Source: Mollicutes bacterium
GTDB lineage: Bacteria > Bacillota_I > Bacilli_A > RF39 > UBA660
Length of the DNA stretch: 13,586 bases
Assembly: GCA_012841465.1 (NCBI GenBank)
Contig: DUUS01000039.1
Location: 1 to 13,586 of the forward strand
Direction of reading: 5' to 3'
A model generated the notes under the pieces. The model ran no database searches, had not been told where the DNA came from, and saw only the letters and a list, made by a program, of their open reading frames with translations. The translations under genes were made by a program, and so were the position numbers. Positions 11,516-13,586 of this stretch are shown piece by piece (within the stretch, counting starts at the first letter, position 1; each line of letters begins with the position of its first letter).

Positions 11516-11689
11516 TCTGATTCTCGAATTTATTCAGGGGAAATCAAAAAGTACACTAATTCAGAAATGAAAAGGTGTACTTCACACAAGAAATTGGACT
11601 GAGGTACACCACGAAACAAAATGTATCTCTTTTTTGTCCAAAAATTCAGAAAGGAAAACCACTACAGGTTTAAGTTCTTTCCTATTATA

Positions 11690-11718
11690 AGTATACACAA
11701 AACTTTAATAATTATCAA
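11690..11718 (-). promoter_or_regulatory. minus-strand promoter firing into the 3' end of the structured RNA
   Basis: On the minus strand TTGATA (11718-11713) and TATACT (11695-11690) are exactly 17 bases apart. Transcription would begin near 11683 and run toward the 3' end of the RNA at 11635, where an antisense transcript could pair. A hairpin at 11645-11683 followed by TTTTT on this strand may end the transcript early at about 11641. No gene on this strand lies ahead for over 1.1 kb. Confidence 0.55.
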
Positions 11719-11755
11719 GAACAATTTAAATTAATATTTGGCTTTGTGTAAAAAT

Positions 11756-11784
11756 ATAATATTATAATCATTGTTAATTGTCAA
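11756..11784 (-). promoter_or_regulatory. second minus-strand promoter downstream of the CYTH gene
   Basis: TTGACA (11784-11779), a perfect -35, and TATTAT (11761-11756) are 17 bases apart on the minus strand. The start would be near 11749. The DNA ahead holds an inverted repeat (TACACAAA on this strand at about 11750-11743 and its complement at 11693-11700) and then the promoter at 11690-11718, but no gene. Confidence 0.5.
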
Positions 11785-11794
11785 ATGTTTTTTT

Positions 11795-12463
11795 CTATAA
11801 ACTAATATTTTTTTCTTTTGAATTAGTTTTTAAAATACCTCTTTCATATTTACTTTGTTTATTTAATTCTAAATCAGTTAAGTAAGCAGTTAAAAAACTA
11901 TTGATATCGTTTAATGTTTTAGAACAATTTAAGCTTTCTATTATTTCAACTTCCAACATTAAATCGGTATGTTTAAGTCCGCCAATTAAATAATTAGTGT
12001 ATTCGGTTTGGTCATATGATAAAGCTATTTGCTCAGTATCTTTTTCTAAAATTACATCCATTCTTTTTGTTTTCGAGTTTAAAACCGGACTTTGATCTAC
12101 TAATTCAAAGTTTTGTATATCGTCTTTTAATGTTGATTTTAAATCTTCAAATGATCCACCTTCAAGTGGTTTTTCTATTTCTTTTCTAGATGAATATATA
12201 TCGTCATTATTGTATGGTGATTTATATGTTCCTAGGTAAGTTGTTTTGTTTCCAGCATTTTTTTCTCTTATTCTTAAAGAACATTGATTTTCATATAAAT
12301 TTAAATCTTTTGTATCATAGTAATTATCATTATTATGTACTTCAGAAATTGATTGAATTCTGTATCCCTTTCTAGAGAATATATCAATAAGATGTACTAA
12401 AGATATATTTTCATTTATTAAATATTTTAATTCATTTTCGGTTTTGTTTTCTACTACTATCAT
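11795..12463 (-). CDS. CYTH-domain (triphosphate tunnel metalloenzyme) protein
   Basis: The 222-residue protein shows the CYTH pattern: the N-terminal E-x-E-x-K signature in TENELKY (Glu9, Glu11, Lys13), then NYYDTKDLNLY, SLRIREK, TYKSP, SSRKEIEKPL, the metal-binding acidic strand LMLEVEIIES, and SKYERG near the end. Alternating charged residues line the tunnel of these enzymes, which hydrolyse inorganic triphosphate, thiamine triphosphate or related compounds with Mg2+. Which substrate is used here cannot be read. It is cytoplasmic. It starts 20 bases after the end of the choloylglycine hydrolase gene on the same strand and is probably in its operon; an AGAAAGAGAAG stretch precedes the ATG. 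No clear terminator hairpin follows its stop. Confidence 0.8.
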   Translation of the reverse strand: MIVVENKTENELKYLINENISLVHLIDIFSRKGYRIQSISEVHNNDNYYDTKDLNLYENQCSLRIREKNAGNKTTYLGTYKSPYNNDDIYSSRKEIEKPLEGGSFEDLKSTLKDDIQNFELVDQSPVLNSKTKRMDVILEKDTEQIALSYDQTEYTNYLIGGLKHTDLMLEVEIIESLNCSKTLNDINSFLTAYLTDLELNKQSKYERGILKTNSKEKNISL

Positions 12464-12483
12464 TACTACTTCTCTTTCTATTT

Positions 12484-13470
12484 TTATTTATAATTTTTAA
12501 GTAATGGAAAATTAGGTTTTTGTTTTAATTTTCCAAGTGATTTTATTTCTAAAGAATCAGCATCATTAATACTTGCTTTTATAATATCTCCGTTATTATA
12601 AGTATTAAAATAATAAGCTGCCTCATTTAAATTAATAAAGGCTGTATACTGAGTGTAATCAGAGGTATTTCGATCAGTTATAACTACACCCTTTGGAATA
12701 CTAACGGATTTTAATATATTAAAACAAGTATTGACTATAGACTCATCTTCTAATTGAGTAAAACTTTTTAGATATGCTGCTCTTACAAATCTTGATGGTG
12801 ATGTATAGTCACCAGGTAAGGAATATGTACCACTGCCTTGTCCAAATGGTTTTAACATTACACCTTCCCATATTGCTTCTGACTTTTGCTTTGGAGATAA
12901 ATTTAAATAATTTCTTAAATTAGTTAAATGCCATTTAAAATCAGGAGCATTAGCTAAGACATTTATAGGATTATAAGTAACTTCTAATCCTTTTTTTGTT
13001 GGCTCGATTACAACTCCAGTACCTGTTTTATCAACAACAAACCAGTGTAGTGGTGCAATTGTATTTGTAACCTCATCTTCTATTCCAATAATTTCTAGTT
13101 TGTTTATACTTAATAAAACATCGGAAGTTGATGAGTAGTTTCCAAGAAGATATGCTATAAAATCAATCGAACCTACTGGCACTTTATTACCTGATAGTTC
13201 CTTTTGGTAATGAGCTTCTCCTTGAAAATAAAGTGCGGCTACTCCAAGTCCGCTTTCATTTACACCATCGGTAAATATTATTTTTGGCGTTTCTTCACCA
13301 ATTGCTATAAACTTATATTTATTAATAATCTCCTCGTTATTTATTTTATTTAGCCATTTATAATCTCTAGGAGTTACATAAATACTAGGATCAAGTTCAA
13401 AGGAAAAATCAAGGGTTCTTCCTAAAAACACTTCTTTATTTTTGGTTTGTATTGAGAGTGCGGTACACAT
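12484..13470 (-). CDS. choloylglycine hydrolase family (bile salt hydrolase / penicillin V acylase)
   Basis: This 328-residue N-terminal nucleophile hydrolase cleaves amide bonds of conjugated bile acids or related N-acyl compounds. Removal of Met1 exposes the catalytic Cys2 (MCTALS). Arg18 and Asp21 are in GRTLDF, the conserved Asn lies in LANAPDFKWHLTNLRNY, and the active-site Arg is in SPSRFVRAAY. The length is normal, and the absence of a signal peptide fits the cytoplasmic Gram-positive type. In the substrate loop, VAALYFQGEAHY has Tyr where, as I recall, Gram-positive bile salt hydrolases carry Asn (GLNFP) and penicillin V acylases Tyr, so substrate preference is open. The start ATG follows AGGTGATAATTA, with TATACT at 13494-13489 as a likely -10 box. 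The CYTH gene follows 20 bases downstream. Confidence 0.85.
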   Translation of the reverse strand: MCTALSIQTKNKEVFLGRTLDFSFELDPSIYVTPRDYKWLNKINNEEIINKYKFIAIGEETPKIIFTDGVNESGLGVAALYFQGEAHYQKELSGNKVPVGSIDFIAYLLGNYSSTSDVLLSINKLEIIGIEDEVTNTIAPLHWFVVDKTGTGVVIEPTKKGLEVTYNPINVLANAPDFKWHLTNLRNYLNLSPKQKSEAIWEGVMLKPFGQGSGTYSLPGDYTSPSRFVRAAYLKSFTQLEDESIVNTCFNILKSVSIPKGVVITDRNTSDYTQYTAFINLNEAAYYFNTYNNGDIIKASINDADSLEIKSLGKLKQKPNFPLLKNYK

Positions 13471-13488
13471 TAATTATCACCTAATTAA

Positions 13489-13494
13489 AGTATA
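13489..13494 (-). promoter_or_regulatory. probable -10 box of the choloylglycine hydrolase gene
   Basis: TATACT (13494-13489 on the minus strand) lies in the 30-base gap after the upstream gene. RNA would start near 13482, giving a leader of about 12 bases that begins at AGGTGAT (13482-13476). The -35 region inside the upstream gene is weak, so read-through from upstream is also possible. Confidence 0.45.
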
Positions 13495-13500
13495 CGCAAA

Positions 13501-13586
13501 TTATTTTATAATACCACGGTCTACTTTGACATCTAAAATTCTTTTTGTTGATTCATTTATTCTTTCTTCTTTAATTTTTTCATCAA
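13501..13586 (-). CDS. 3' end of a probable GH3-family glycosidase (truncated by window edge)
   Basis: On the minus strand a frame enters from the right edge and stops with TAA at 13503-13501. The 28 visible residues include KIKEERINESTKRILDVK. They match the closing helix of glycoside hydrolase family 3 N-terminal domains, such as NagZ-type beta-N-acetylhexosaminidases (I-x-E-x-R-I-x-x-S-V-x-R-I-L-x-x-K). The assignment rests on this short segment only. The stop lies 30 bases before the choloylglycine hydrolase start on the same strand. Confidence 0.45.
   Translation of the reverse strand, partial: DEKIKEERINESTKRILDVKVDRGIIK

Larger units (their letters stand above)
11364..11635 (+). ncRNA. 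candidate structured RNA closed 5' to 3', type I toxin-like
   Basis: AAGAGATACATT at 11364-11375 is the exact reverse complement of 11620-11631, which continues in a T run to 11635 like an intrinsic terminator. The pairing goes on inward: TTGTTT (11378-11383) with AAACAA (11614-11619), GGTGTAC (11384-11390) with GTACACC (11604-11610), and CTTAGTC (11393-11399) with GACTGAG (11597-11603). That is about 32 bp with only small bulges (AA, GC, ACG). Inside, AAGTACAC (11549-11556) pairs with GTGTACTT (11575-11582), and there is a small AT hairpin at 11403-11417. With a -10 box just before its first base this reads as an independent transcript of about 270 nt. Two mini-ORFs lie in it. It is not recognisably tmRNA, RNase P, SRP or 6S RNA. 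A MITE-like element with inverted ends is the main alternative. Confidence 0.5.

Noticed and set aside
11364..11635. tmRNA, RNase P RNA, SRP RNA or 6S RNA
   Set aside because: The GAGGAGATGTCC stretch recalls RNase P GAGGAAAGTCC but has an extra base and the other conserved blocks are absent. There is no tmRNA tag or CCA end and no SRP AGGAAGCAG loop, and the length and layout do not suit 6S RNA.
11364..11640. Insertion sequence or MITE with terminal inverted repeats
   Set aside because: Kept only as an alternative: no target-site duplication is seen at the ends. The arms coincide with a -10 box and a T run, and the interior has start signals rather than transposase remains.
11676..11738. 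Minus-strand TTG-initiated hydrophobic 20-residue frame
   Set aside because: It has no Shine-Dalgarno site, spans a promoter, and its hydrophobicity is what AT-rich DNA gives by chance.
1..13586. Mycoplasma-type code with TGA as tryptophan
   Set aside because: Tryptophans are encoded by TGG, and TGA ends several genes at natural family boundaries (for example 1802-1804 and 4086-4088).

Overview
The window looks like a chromosomal segment of a low-GC Gram-positive bacterium, probably an uncultured gut Bacilli or Erysipelotrichia-like lineage. The base composition is strongly AT-rich. There is no periplasmic or outer-membrane gene. Promoters are sigma-A type, and Shine-Dalgarno sites match the Bacillota 16S tail. 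Several genes fit a gut fermenter: a choloylglycine hydrolase, a phosphoketolase and a CotF-type coat protein. TGA is used as a stop (for example in the ATGA overlap at 4085-4088), so this is not the Mycoplasma code. No window-wide mobile element or CRISPR array is visible.

Layout. (1) 1-1207, plus strand: the C-terminal half of a CcdA/DsbD-like membrane thiol reductase, then a membrane-anchored CPHC thioredoxin-like protein, closed by a terminator; two tiny ORFs of doubtful status lie beside them. (2) 1311-2972: a minimal RelA/SpoT nucleotidyltransferase-domain protein, a zinc-ribbon protein, a cysteine-rich orphan on the minus strand, and a flavin split-barrel protein. (3) 2997-4643: a three-gene operon with a small helical protein, a stand-alone lipoyl-acyltransferase-fold (E2) protein and a permuted papain-like amidase, ending in a strong hairpin that also serves the convergent phosphoketolase. 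(4) 4642-10018, minus strand: an ABC exporter (ATPase plus permease), a Fic-fold protein whose catalytic motif is eroded, and a monocistronic phosphoketolase. (5) 10076-11105: a deoxyinosine-type DNA glycosylase followed by two small CotF-related proteins. (6) 11107-11249: a complete tRNA-Val(GAC) unit. (7) 11250-11794: no conventional gene, but a compact unit that looks like a structured RNA or type I toxin-like locus. (8) 11795-13586, minus strand: a CYTH triphosphatase-fold protein, a choloylglycine hydrolase/penicillin V acylase, and the 3' end of a probable GH3 glycosidase.

The most interesting part is 11351-11784. A TATAAT box sits directly before the sequence AAGAGATACATT. About 260 bases later the exact reverse complement appears and runs into a T-tract. 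Between these ends the arms continue to pair for roughly 30 bp with small bulges, so a transcript would be closed 5' end to 3' end. Inside are two overlapping mini-ORFs with their own Shine-Dalgarno sites, a 12-residue basic one and a 17-residue strongly hydrophobic one. Two minus-strand promoters fire toward the RNA's 3' end. This resembles type I toxin-antitoxin genes (bsrG/SR4- or hok/mok-like logic) but matches no family I recognise.

Two window-wide habits also stand out. Many start codons are preceded by AGGTGAT rather than GGAGG. In at least five genes the -10 box lies so close to the start that the mRNA leader would be only about 8-17 nt.
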